A stretch of DNA of 64,000 bases. It comes from Pomphorhynchus laevis. Lineage: Eukaryota; Acanthocephala; Palaeacanthocephala; Echinorhynchida; Pomphorhynchidae. The stretch lies in NCBI GenBank assembly GCA_012934845.2, contig WNNJ02000657.1, forward strand, positions 1 through 64,000, read 5' to 3'. The notes beneath the pieces were generated by a model. That model did no database searches and had not been told where the DNA came from. It worked only from the letters and a program-made list of their open reading frames with translations. This document shows, one piece after another, positions 21,112 to 31,231 of this stretch (position 1 is the first letter of the stretch; every line of letters begins with the position of its first letter). The position numbers were made by a program, and so were the translations under genes.

Positions 21112-21345
21112 GAATCAGATCAGATAACTGAGTCTGCGTATTCTATACTATTTATAAATTAAAAATAAAGATAAATAATAAAAAATTGTTATATAAGATT
21201 TTATATAATTTATATCAAGTTAAAATTTAAAATTGCAGTTTAAAAAAGTCAAGTTTTATTAATTGACTAATAAATGATCTACATTCTATTAGAATAAGAA
21301 TTAGATGTCATCAGGAGAAACTGAGTTGCTATAAGGTTTATATAA
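21112..21345 (-). mobile_element. Penelope family 1, 3' tail
   Basis: The minus strand matches the end of copy A: the ATAGCAACTCAG/CTGATGACATC region, the AT-rich tail and the final CAGTTATCTGATC box. It is a diverged, tail-only copy. Confidence 0.65.
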
Positions 21346-21469
21346 CAGGTTTAATACTAGTGTTGAAGATAAATTTCAGACAAAACATTTAACGTTTGCG
21401 ATTTAAAATTTTTTTTGAGTAGAATAGTGAAGAAAATGCTCAATTAGTAAATATATTTATTAAAAATAT

Positions 21470-21705
21470 TTCTGTCGAATTATTTGACGCTTACTTAATG
21501 CTTGATTTAGTTCAGGACAAATCCACAAATTCGTAGGTCCTTCTGAAATTTTTGCTTGGATTACTTTTCCATCCTTAAAATAGTATTAAATGGTAAATCC
21601 CATTTACACTCCTTTCCCATGTACCATGGTGAAACGAGGACAATTCTGCAAGTCATCAATAGTTAACGGTAGATATGTCTGATCTTTCAATATGTCGTAT
21701 AACTA
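21470..21705 (-). pseudogene. Unidentified coding relic
   Basis: The minus strand reads a plausible protein-like stretch in pieces (LTIDDLQNCPRFTMVHGKG, later SEGPTNLWICPELNQALS) preceded by TTTCTATTTTAG, an acceptor-like site. The pieces lie in more than one frame. I do not recognise the family; it may be a decayed exon or part of an old insertion. Confidence 0.3.
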
Positions 21706-21777
21706 AAATAGAAATATTTGCAAATATTAAAGTGTTCAAAGAAAAATGTGAAATTAATAAATTATTGCTAATGATAC

Positions 21778-22012
21778 AAATCAGCTAACTGAGTCTACGT
21801 ATTTAATATAATTATAAAATAAGCAAAACATATATAGCTAAAATATAAAATTAATAATTGTTTTTAGATTTTCTATAATTTAAATCAATTTAAAATAAAA
21901 AAAATGAAATTTAAAATAAACGTCATTTTTATGAATTGACTAATAACAGACGTTGTATTAGAATAACAATTAGAGGTCATCAGGAGGAACTGATATGCTA
22001 TCAGGTTTCGCG
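21778..22012 (-). mobile_element. Penelope family 1, 3' tail
   Basis: This is the same tail as at 26163-26440, from AAATCAGCTAACTGAGTCTA through the AT-rich part to TCATCAGGAGGAACTG and GGTTTCG. It is tail-only. Confidence 0.75.
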
Positions 22013-22245
22013 AAAGACGAACAACGATTTTAACGACATCTTGATATTAAGTGTTTCTAGTAAAAAAGAAATATTTTGCGACGCTTAAACAAAAAGACAT
22101 GATTCCTCATAGTTCGATATTTACAATAAGTATCCATATCACATTAAAATGTTTCTTAATTGCAATTAATCATTCAAGATCAAACCGTCGAGTATAAATC
22201 GTCGAGTTGGTTGTCTACAGTGCGGTGAAAATCGATTCAAAACTA

Positions 22246-22279
22246 TTTTAATTGTATCACGAAAGTGATACAATTAAAA
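22246..22279. repeat. 15-bp hairpin with GAAA loop
   Basis: Arms 22246-22260 and 22265-22279 pair perfectly around GAAA, a GNRA tetraloop. If transcribed it would form a very stable stem. It lies between two Penelope tails and has no gene next to it. Confidence 0.85.
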
Positions 22280-22394
22280 ATACAGTAATATATAGTGTAT
22301 ATATCATATATAATATAGTATATTATATTATATTTAGGCCGAGTTGCTGAAGCAGTAATCGATTTTAGGGAAGAGAAACTATGAAAGAAGAGAC

Positions 22395-23300
22395 ATAAAA
22401 AAACATAATAATGCTAAATCAAAATTTAATAATAAAATTAATAATTGTTTTTAGATTTTCTATAATTTAAATCAAGTTAAAATAAAAAATTGAAATTTAA
22501 AATAAACGTCATTTTTATGAATTGATTAATAAATAAGAGACGTTGTATCAGAATAAGAATTAGAGGTCATCGATAGGAACTGCTTTGCTATCAGGTTCCG
22601 GCCCCTAATTCCTCTACCCCACATAGCAGCGGTGCCAAATACATGCTAGTGATGTATTTCCTCTGATAAAAATATCTAGTATCTTATTCTAATACAAAGT
22701 ATATTATTTATTATCCATTCATAAAAATTTGCCACTTAAGAGTTTAAATTTATTTTTAATATTATTGTGTTGATTTATATATTTTACTATTTTCTGCTTG
22801 ATGTTATTTTTATAGTAACCTAGTTTAAAATATGTATCTATTAAATTATTTAAATGATTTTGGAGAAAGCCAATATCGTTACATATTGTTGCAATTCTTA
22901 AAATTTCATTATTTAATGTATTATATTTTATATTATATGGTATGCATGAATGCTCATGCAAAAATATGTTTCTTGTAAATTTAAATATGTCATCTTTGCG
23001 ATATAAATTAAAATTAGTTTTTAATTGATGTTAATTTAACGTTCATATCAAGATATACACCTTCTTTATCATTAATATTGGTTTTCTTAAGAAAGAGGCT
23101 ACCTGGATAAATTTATTCGCTTATTGAATAAAAATTACTAGAATTAAATACACATATATCATCAATGTATCAAAACATGTATTTCATATTTATTTTGTTT
23201 AGATTTAGTTTTTACACAGTTATGAACAAATTCATATTCTATAAAGCTTAAAAATAAGTTAGCTATAAATAGGCTACTATTACCACCCATTGGAATGGGT
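22395..23300 (-). mobile_element. Penelope family 1, 5'-truncated copy
   Basis: The minus strand holds the 3' tail (22395-22700) and the carboxy end of the RT: the open piece 22719-22961 reads LHEHSCIPYN-type sequence as in the copy at 26533, and further RT sequence runs to the motif B region at 23280. The copy stops exactly there at a small foldback: ATTACCACCCATT is followed two bases later by its reverse complement. Confidence 0.8.
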
Positions 23301-23750
23301 GGTAATTTTATTCTTAAAATAAAATTAAGAATTTTATTTTAAAATTTAATAAACATTTTAATTTAAAATTAAGATTGGAACTTCAAAGTCGAATTTTCAA
23401 AAGCTAATTGCCATCATCAAAGCAAAAACAAAAATTACAATAAAACTGTTCAAAAACTGCACTAATTGTGAAATTGCGTTTAATTTAAACATTGCGTTCA
23501 AATATTGCTTGTGAAATTGCGTTCAATTTAAACATCGCCTTGACTAATAATATATTATATTTAAATATAAATAATATTTATTATTTATATCAAGGCTGAC
23601 TACAGTTAGCAATCAGCCTTAATAGTAATCGACTATTATTAGTACTCAAGCAGCCTACCTCGCCTACTCAAGGTTGTTCTTGAGTAGGTGTTCTCTTATT
23701 TTATAACTGCCATCTACTAAAGGGATTGAATATTTGCCTTTTGAAAGACT
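23301..23750. other. Intergenic AT-rich stretch with small repeats
   Basis: A block around TTGTGAAATTGCGTTTAATT occurs twice (about 23466-23500 and 23509-23540). A hairpin with 10-base arms lies at 23663-23688 (CCTACTCAAG and its complement). I see nothing coding. Confidence 0.6.
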
Positions 23751-24660
23751 TATCTCACGAGGATAGAAAAAAGTTTTTAATTGCTAAACGTGAGTTTTCC
23801 TAGCGTGTCATATAAATGGTGAAGACAATCTTATAATCCTAAATTTTTAAGTTTTGCGGCGCAGTCTCCACTCGATATTTATCAAAAGCTGTCGAGACAT
23901 TACGTTACAGGATATCAAACATATTTAGGTCGCACGTACTCCCAGCTCAACTGTAAACTCTGTAGCACGCTGTGAATGGTCTATTATCCGGATTTATCTT
24001 TGCTATTTGAATATATGAATTCTCTAAAATCAGTTGCCTATAGGGTTCCCTGCGAATCTACCAAAACCGACATTCACATACTATATTCTAATTGTCTGAA
24101 TCCTTTTAACGAATTGAATGAAATCAATGAATGGTACATCTTGAAAATATTGACATGCTGTTCTATCCTTCCCTCTAGACTTATGTCGATGTACCAGTGA
24201 TTATGTTGTTGACTGATTAAGCTACGGTCAACCATTAGGCTCAAGTGATCACTGCACGTTACGAATCATTAATCAGGTCAGTTTGAAGAAAACGATTAGT
24301 GTAATGACTTCTGATTACAATAAATTTTGTGTGATATTGAGTTTAGTTAAGTGATCTTGTGCTGGAGCATTTAATGTTCATGTGGCTTGGTCATTTATTA
24401 ACGCAACATTGACTAACATGCTTTACGCATTCTCCAATTGCGTAAAACGTAGACAACATTCTACCAAACCCAAATTATTCGATAACGGGTTGACGCGTGT
24501 TATCAGAGAACGATATGTGCTTTCCTGCTATTTAAACGTAGCCTTTTTCCTACAAATCTTATATGGAGTAACGTCTCACAAACGTCAGACAAAGCATAAA
24601 CTCATTGCTATTATATGCTCATCGCATTATGTTGATTGAAAACAATTGTTTAAACTACTC
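23751..24660 (+). pseudogene. LINE endonuclease relic
   Basis: The plus strand carries pieces with an endonuclease look; the clearest is PLGSSDHCTLRI near 24235-24270, the SDH motif that closes LINE AP-endonucleases. The following frame 24382-24639 is open but without RT motifs. The clade cannot be assigned. Confidence 0.4.
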
Positions 24661-25078
24661 AGCAATCGTAAGAGAGCATAATCGTAAATCAACTGTCTGG
24701 TAATATATTATTAATTTTATATAATTATCATATAATTTTTATATATTTATTATATAAATAATGCATTATAAAATTATAATATAAATTATAATTACAACCT
24801 ATACGTCAATAAAGTAGGTATGACTATTATATAATCATAGGATATAATAAAATAGGTATAAAATTTTATATTGAAATGATATTACCTAGTTTATTAACTC
24901 TTGGCATCAAAAGTTAAAAAGGTCGTTCACGCAAGTTCGGATGATCAATTGGTTCTTAAAGCAGTGTTAGTAATATATCACTTCATATTGCAGTCGATGC
25001 CATCAAAAATATAAGCTATATTAGAAATGCCTCTCTAGCGCAACATAAATGATTAGAAAATGGACAATATGACCATAG
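24661..25078. other. No gene recognised
   Basis: AT-rich sequence with short TATA-like runs near 24700-24790. I see no coding or structural signal. Confidence 0.6.
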
Positions 25079-25764
25079 TATATTTGACCATATTATTAAA
25101 TAAATCCTTTTGCGTCATATTTAGTTTAACCAACACCACTCTGGAATATAATTTACAAATTGCAAACATAAAGAATTCCTTTTAGTGATCCAAATTTCCG
25201 ACTAACGATATTAGTCATCGTCAGGGACATCTGAAATTAGAATTACAGTTTCAAAATTATAAAATGATATAAAAATAAACATTTTCCGAATTAGGAAATT
25301 TTATTAATACCCATAGAGTCTTAAGGAGCTTCACATCTCTGCGTATTTGATATTTATGACAGGGTAAAGTACGCGAATTAGCAGAGCTTCAGCCGTTCGG
25401 AGTTGTTGCGCTGAATCAGATTTGAATATGATTTCGAAGTTGTTCTTCATAAATATACCGACGATATACTACATACCACACCCTGGCATAAATATCAAAT
25501 ACGCAGAGATTGGAAGCTCCTTAAGACTCTATGGGTATTAATGAAATTTCCTAATTCGGAAATGTTTATTTTTGTATCATTTTAAAATTTTGAAACTGTA
25601 ATTTAAATTTCAGATGTCCCCGACAATAACTAATATCGTTAGTCGAAAATTCTGATCACAAACACAAGTCTTTGTGTTTGCAATTTGTAAATAATATTCA
25701 AGAGTGGTGTTGGGTAACCTGAATAGGGCGCAGAATTATTTATTGAACAATATGGTCAAATATA
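25079..25764. repeat. Large inverted-repeat (foldback) element
   Basis: A left arm of about 287 bp (25079-25365) is the reverse complement of the right arm (25480-25764) with scattered differences; a 114-bp centre separates them. No open frame of use lies inside. Part of the right arm recurs at 50320-50450 next to another palindrome, so this is a dispersed family, either a foldback/MITE-like element or two tail-to-tail Penelope-type ends. Confidence 0.85.
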
Positions 25765-26162
25765 CAAAGGTCATGATAAAAATGAAAGCTGACATTACGT
25801 TTCTGAAAATGGATAATAGAAATACTAAATACTAAATCACATTTTTATATTATTATAGACAGAATTTGGTAAACTACCTACTTAGGTAGTAAAATATCTT
25901 CCCAATTAGGTTCATTGAAATATTCACGTCCTTCTATTGCGGCATAATTGCGTTCATATTAAAAATGGTTCAACGTAAAATGGATATTTGTAAAACGAAA
26001 AACTTTCATATGAAATAGCATTTTGTTTAAAATCAGCCAAAACGAATCTGCTGATTAAAAATAAGTTATTTTAAATTTGGAATTTTGAAGCAGAATAATA
26101 AACATAAAGCGTAAAGAAACGACAGCCACTTCACGCTAAGTGTATACATTTCAATCACTCCA
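25765..26162. other. No gene recognised
   Basis: AT-rich sequence between the inverted-repeat element and a Penelope copy. Nothing coding is seen. Confidence 0.6.
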
Positions 26163-27860
26163 TAAATCAAATCAGCTAACTGAGTCTACGTATTTAATAT
26201 AATTATAAAATAAACAAAACTTTATAGTGCCAAATCAAAATTTAATAATTAAAAAATAAAATTAATAATTGTTTTTAGATTTTCTATAATTTAAATCAAG
26301 TTAAAATAAAACATTGAAATTTAAAATAAACGTCATTTTTATGAATTGACTAATAAATAACAGGCGATGTATCAGAATAAGAATTAGAGGTCATAACGAT
26401 GAACTGCTATGCTATCAGGTTTCGGCCCCTAACTCCTCTACCCAACATAGCGGTGGGGCCAAATACGTGTAAAGGACGTATTTCCTCTGATGAAATTTAA
26501 TTATATAGTATCCAATTCTAATACAAAGTATATTATTTATTATCCATCCATAAAAATTTGCCACTTAAGAGTTTAAATTTATTCTTTATATTATTGTGTT
26601 GATTTATATATTTTACTATTTTCTGTTTGATGGTATTTTTATAGTAACTTAATTTAAAATGTGCATTTAAATCATTTAAATGATTTTGGAGATAGCTAAT
26701 ATCGTTACAAGTTGTTGCAATTCTTAAAATTTCATTATTTAATGTATTATATTTTATATTATATGGTATGCATGAATGCTCATGCAAAAATATGTTTCTT
26801 GTAAATTTAAATATGTCATCTTTACGATATAAATTTAAAGTTGTTTTAGTTAATGTTAATTTAATGTTCATATCTAGATATACACCTTCTTTATCATTAA
26901 TATTGGTTTTGTTAAGAATAAGGCTTTCTGAATAAATATGTTCACTAATTGAATAAAAATTATTAGAATTAAATACACATATATCATCAATATATCGAAA
27001 CATATATTTTATATATTTATATTGTTTAGATTTAGTTTTTACACAGTTATGAACAAATTCATATTCTATAAAGCTTAAAAGCAAGTCAGCTATAATTGGG
27101 CTACTATTACCACCCATTGGAACACCTTTTACTTGTCTAAATATAGATGTCCCTACTTTTAAATAATTTTGATTTATCAAAATATTTAAGGATTCTATTA
27201 ATTCAATTTTATCCATATATTTATATTTATTTGATGGTTTAATTTTTGTTAGATAGGCGTTATAATTATTATAACATATATATGTATATCTTTTTCCGAA
27301 TATAAAATTAATTAATTTTTCTAACGCTTCTTTAGTATCTTCTAAATCTAGATTTGTATAAATCGTACTAAAATCGTACGTATTTATATTCTGAAAATTT
27401 ATTCCTTTTGTGTGTTCTAAAAATTCTTTTGTAGAATTAATACTGAAATAGTGTTTTATACCAGTATTAATTTCGATTACCTTGCAATATTTTTTAAAGT
27501 GTGCTTTAATTACTTTAAGTATTTTATTCATATAGACAGAAAGTGGTTTTAATGTACATTTAAACGCACTACATATGAACCTAGGTTTTATTGGATTTTT
27601 ATGTAATTTTGAATTCCAATATAATATAGGTATAGTTTTATTATCTAATTCAACCTTTATATCCTTTTTATCCATTATAGAACAGTGACTTGTAATAATT
27701 GTTTAAAAACTCAACTCACTACGTTCATATGTTGGATTTACATTTAAATCATTAGAATTAACCTCTTTCATTAGTATATCATAATAAAGCTTTTTGCATA
27801 TGAAGACAAAGTTATTACTAGCTTTATCAATAGTTGTTAATATATAGTTATGCTTTAATT
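26163..27860 (-). mobile_element. Penelope family 1, best copy
   Basis: The copy runs on the minus strand from upstream RT sequence (27860) through a long open RT to the 3' tail ending at CAGCTAACTGAGTC (26163). The 3' UTR has the CCGAAACCTGATAGC block near 26423 and a CGTTATGACC variant of the CTGATGACC box. The amino end is missing. It serves as the reference for at least eight other copies in the window. Confidence 0.85.
26533..27675 (-). CDS. Penelope-like reverse transcriptase (partial ORF, 380 residues)
   Basis: Motifs in order: LYWNSKLHKNPIKPRF (19-34), palm motif A TYDFSTIYTNL (99-109, Asp101), motif B KGVPMGGNSSPIIADL (183-198), catalytic YIDD (228-231), and a Lys-rich thumb end near 345-375. 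The PMGGN and DFST(I/L)YTNL blocks place it with Penelope-like RTs rather than LINEs or LTR elements. Met 27675 is not the true start: homologous RT sequence (TTIDKASNNFVF block) continues upstream to about 27840 behind a stop. It would copy element RNA by target priming. No GIY-YIG domain follows it. Confidence 0.85.
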   Translation of the reverse strand: MDKKDIKVELDNKTIPILYWNSKLHKNPIKPRFICSAFKCTLKPLSVYMNKILKVIKAHFKKYCKVIEINTGIKHYFSINSTKEFLEHTKGINFQNINTYDFSTIYTNLDLEDTKEALEKLINFIFGKRYTYICYNNYNAYLTKIKPSNKYKYMDKIELIESLNILINQNYLKVGTSIFRQVKGVPMGGNSSPIIADLLLSFIEYEFVHNCVKTKSKQYKYIKYMFRYIDDICVFNSNNFYSISEHIYSESLILNKTNINDKEGVYLDMNIKLTLTKTTLNLYRKDDIFKFTRNIFLHEHSCIPYNIKYNTLNNEILRIATTCNDISYLQNHLNDLNAHFKLSYYKNTIKQKIVKYINQHNNIKNKFKLLSGKFLWMDNK

Positions 27861-28667
27861 TAGAATCGAATTATTAATCACTCTTGAATGAATAGATAAA
27901 ACCTTTTCTTTTAAGAAATTCCTACGAAAAGTCCTATATCATCATATAGCTAAAGTATTTGACCATCAATATAATGCAACCTGGAAATATGCATCGATTA
28001 AAGCAACCTTCATACCTTATGAACACTACAAAAAAACTGTATTTCCAAGTTTGTAGTGAGAGCGACATTATCTCAACCTGATATTTTTAGTTGAAAAATT
28101 AAAATTTTAAATTTGCCTTCATACGATCGTTTTAGTGATGATAGCACGAGTCGAACAATTAGATTGAAATTATTGAGAGACACCTGACCCATTAAAAACA
28201 CAAAAGCGGTTTATTTTTCACATTAGGCGAAACGCCTTTGCAACTAAACCTACATTCTCTGGAATCTTGAAATGAATTAACTTCTTAGCTTTCGACAGTT
28301 CGCATTGTTCGATTGAAAGTAAATCACTAAAAGATATAAATGAAAAGTAATTTATTAAACTTAAAATCAAATATCAAAAATACGAAGATTTTTAAGGTTT
28401 AAATTTTAAAGTTTATTAAGATAACAATTCATTTCTACAAAAATTTAAATAATGTGCTTACTTTAAAGTAAGCAAATTATTAGGACAGTATAAGTAAGAT
28501 TAGAACAAAATAGATCTGCATAATTTTACCCTGAAGCAAAATAAAGCTTTGTTTAAATGTGGAAAATTATAATATTCACAGCTCACTTTTCGTTAACCAC
28601 CATAAACTTTCATTACATAAATCGACATTTGTTCAAAACATTATCATGCATTTGTATTTGATGATAT
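27861..28667. other. No gene recognised
   Basis: AT-rich sequence with an 18-base palindrome at 28452-28469 (GCTTACTTTAAAGTAAGC). I see nothing coding. Confidence 0.6.
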
Positions 28668-28905
28668 GTTGGGTCCAGGAATAGCGCCCAAAACATGATA
28701 ACATAGCAGTTCCCTATGATGACATCTATTTCTTATTCAAATACATCGTATATTGTTTAATAGTCAATTCACAATAATTGATTTTTATTTTATATTTTAA
28801 TAATAAATTTTATCGTTATATAAATATTAATTTATTATTTATAATTATTTATCTTTAATTTTATATATAGTATAAATTACGTATACTAAGTTAGTTGATC
28901 TGATT
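28668..28905 (+). mobile_element. Penelope family 1, 3' tail
   Basis: A diverged tail: ATGTTGGGTCCAGGAATAG, then TAGCAGTTCCCTATGATGAC and the AT-rich end. It stops at a hairpin (arms 28903-28920 and 28924-28941, one mismatch). Confidence 0.65.
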
Positions 28906-28974
28906 ATATGAAATCCAACAAACTGTTGAATTTCATATAATTAAATTAATTATAATTATTATTAGATCAATTAT

Positions 28975-29345
28975 CAATCACCATCCACACCCGCATCAAA
29001 CTCCGCCTTCTCTTAGTAACTTTTCGTCTCATCGCTGTCGGCTCCCCATCGTTCATCAACCTTCCTTTTTAGACGATACTCGCCCCACCTCGCTATCGCT
29101 TCGTTCCTGTCATACCCTCTTACTCCACGTTCCTAATTACTCCAACAACTACGGTCTCCGATCCTTCCTCGTCGCCGCCTCACTCGCCTGGAATCAACTC
29201 CATCTCGACGTCCGCCGCGCCCCCTGATTAATCACATTCAAACACCTCCTCCGTTGACACCTTCTAGACACATGATTTACAGTTTTGTTTTGTTGTGGTC
29301 ATGTAAGCATGCGCTGGCACGCATTTGCCACGTTAAAATAAATCC
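28975..29345 (+). mobile_element. LINE-D (CR1-like) 3' end
   Basis: The plus strand encodes the RT carboxy end (NYGLRSFLVAASLAWNQLHL), a stop and then the family 3' stem-loop (29296-29333) and TTAAAATAAATCC. It is 5'-truncated, as is common for LINEs. Confidence 0.8.
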
Positions 29346-30185
29346 TTTTTTATTGAGAAATAAAGCTAAGGCATTTACATTGCAATTTTTTAAACTGTCA
29401 ATGTTTATAAAATGTTTGAACCAAAACAAAATTGATGTCTTAAAGATTTAATAACAAAATTATAATCAAAACGATTCTATTAGACAATTTCACATCATTA
29501 CTAATTGATAATTTACAGTTAGTAGAGGTTAACGTTGTCAGGACATAAGCATTGCAAAATATTATAAATAAAACTGTATTATAATCTTCCTTTTGTAATT
29601 CGCCGTGCCAAAGAAGACTTTCGTTTACCCTAAATCAAAGCATTTTATTTGTTTAGTCCACGAGTCGGATATTCGAGAACCATTTGACTCTACGCGAGCA
29701 GGGTGGTGTCATCAGCTTTTTAAAGTTATCAATTTTTTAAAAATACAAACTTATATTTTTTAAAGTTTTGAGCAGTTTGAACAAGGCATCCGTCAGCATT
29801 GATGATAAAGTCAATGGAATTTACAAATGTGTATTAATGGTGATCCAAATGCAACTATTGTATTGACAGTGTTGGTGTCTCAACAAAAAAAATTAATGAA
29901 TTATTAAAGTAAATAACATCTCAACAATTATCTGAATTCACTATATATAAGTTACTAAGCAATGCCAGTCACTACTAATGATCGGTCGGAATAAAGCAGG
30001 TTGAATAAAGACAATGATTGGCGTACAGAGTTCACTAGGATATTCTCATTCGAACAGCACGAACCATGCATGAACGCGTGGTGTCTGAAAAAAGTGTATC
30101 AGCACAGTTTTATTTCACTGCATAACGCTAATTATTTAATATTGTTTTAATTTAAATATTAAATTTAATATCATATTGTAATTTA
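29346..30185. other. No gene recognised
   Basis: AT-rich spacer without family resemblance on either strand. Confidence 0.6.
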
Positions 30186-30555
30186 ACTCCGCTGGGGACG
30201 GTCCTATGCACGGCTGAAAAAGGAGGATGGTTGGTGGCAGGTAAGACATCTGGCTGTAAAAAAACCTGTTAGAACAAAATCATGCCAGCAAATTCACTCT
30301 CAAACGATTGAGCTAGGGCGTACCTCGTATAAAGAGGCTGTTCACTGGATAGGGATCGCTGAAAAGGTCAAGATCGAAGGGAAAGGACGTCGAGGAAGGC
30401 CAAAGAAACGCTGGAAAGCTTGCGTCAAGGAGAACATAAATGCCCTGGGAATAGCGACTGATATAGAATACGAAATGACCCAAAATCGTTCGTTGTCGAA
30501 GAAGTTGTTGGCAGCAGCGACCTCTCTGTGAGAGATAAGCTGAGGAAAGAAGAAT
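30186..30555 (+). mobile_element. RTE-like LINE 3' end, 5'-truncated
   Basis: The plus strand carries GKGRRGRPKKRWKACVKEN, the conserved block near the carboxy end of RTE reverse transcriptases (compare GRPQKRWMD in the element at 1-3190), and ends in an A/G-rich GAGGAAAGAAGAAT tail. It is a different subfamily from 1-3190. Confidence 0.75.
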
Positions 30556-31090
30556 ATCATATTGTAATTTGTATATTGAATATCATATGATTATAACTAT
30601 CAATTAATATTTTATCGATATTGAAATACATGCTAACCTTTGATTTTTTACTTCAGTCATTTTAGCTTCTGCTTTAACATCCAGTATTACTGTACGGCTA
30701 TTAAGAATTGAATTATGAGCTCGCTTACTCATTATCTAAAACAATAGATTAGCTCTGTTGCGAAACAGTGCTACAGCAAATCTTAATGGGTAATTAATCG
30801 ACAGCTGTTAATTTATCTTAATGTTTAACACTCGACAACGTTAATGAATCCAAGTATCGATAATCTAAATTACACAACAATTTCGATAGTGATTATTTTC
30901 GGTTTCCGCAAACCAAAAACAAGATTTCAAACACTTTATCATATAGTACCCGCTGGAATAGTATAATATCTAATTCTATTAGGATTTTATTTTGATTTAT
31001 ATATTGATTAAAAGTAGTCTCATATACATGTATTAATATGTTAGTACATAGAGCTTTATTTCCAGATAAGTTTTATTTCCACGGAAATAA
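30556..31090. other. No gene recognised
   Basis: AT-rich sequence before the chimeric frame. No promoter box stands out. Confidence 0.55.
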
Positions 31091-31104
31091 ATTGGGAGAT
31101 GACA

Positions 31105-31223
31105 ATTTATTGGGATATGACAAAAAAAGGATTTATTTTAACGTGGCAAATGCGTGCCAGCGCACGCTTACATGACCACAAAATGACCACAAAATGCGTG
31201 TCAGCGCACGCTTACATGACAAG
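31105..31223 (-). mobile_element. LINE 3'-end insertion with 14-bp target-site duplication
   Basis: A 119-bp insert carries the CR1-like terminal stem-loop on the minus strand (31142-31181) plus a second partial copy (31190-31220). It is flanked by ATTGGGAGATGACA at 31091-31104 and 31224-31237. It sits directly before the endonuclease-LIM frame, so the insertion happened at the 5' edge of that frame. Confidence 0.8.
31142..31181 (-). repeat. CR1-like 3' stem-loop (one of at least six)
   Basis: GTGG and CCAC close a stem, with GCGTGC/GCACGC pairing inside and ATTTGCC before the close. The same structure is at 11080-11110, 29296-29333, 31190-31220 (partial), 33767-33806 and 46637-46674, always followed outside by an AT-rich TTAAATAAA-like end. 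It is probably the site where the LINE RT binds its own RNA. Confidence 0.8.
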
Positions 31224-31231
31224 ATTGGGAG

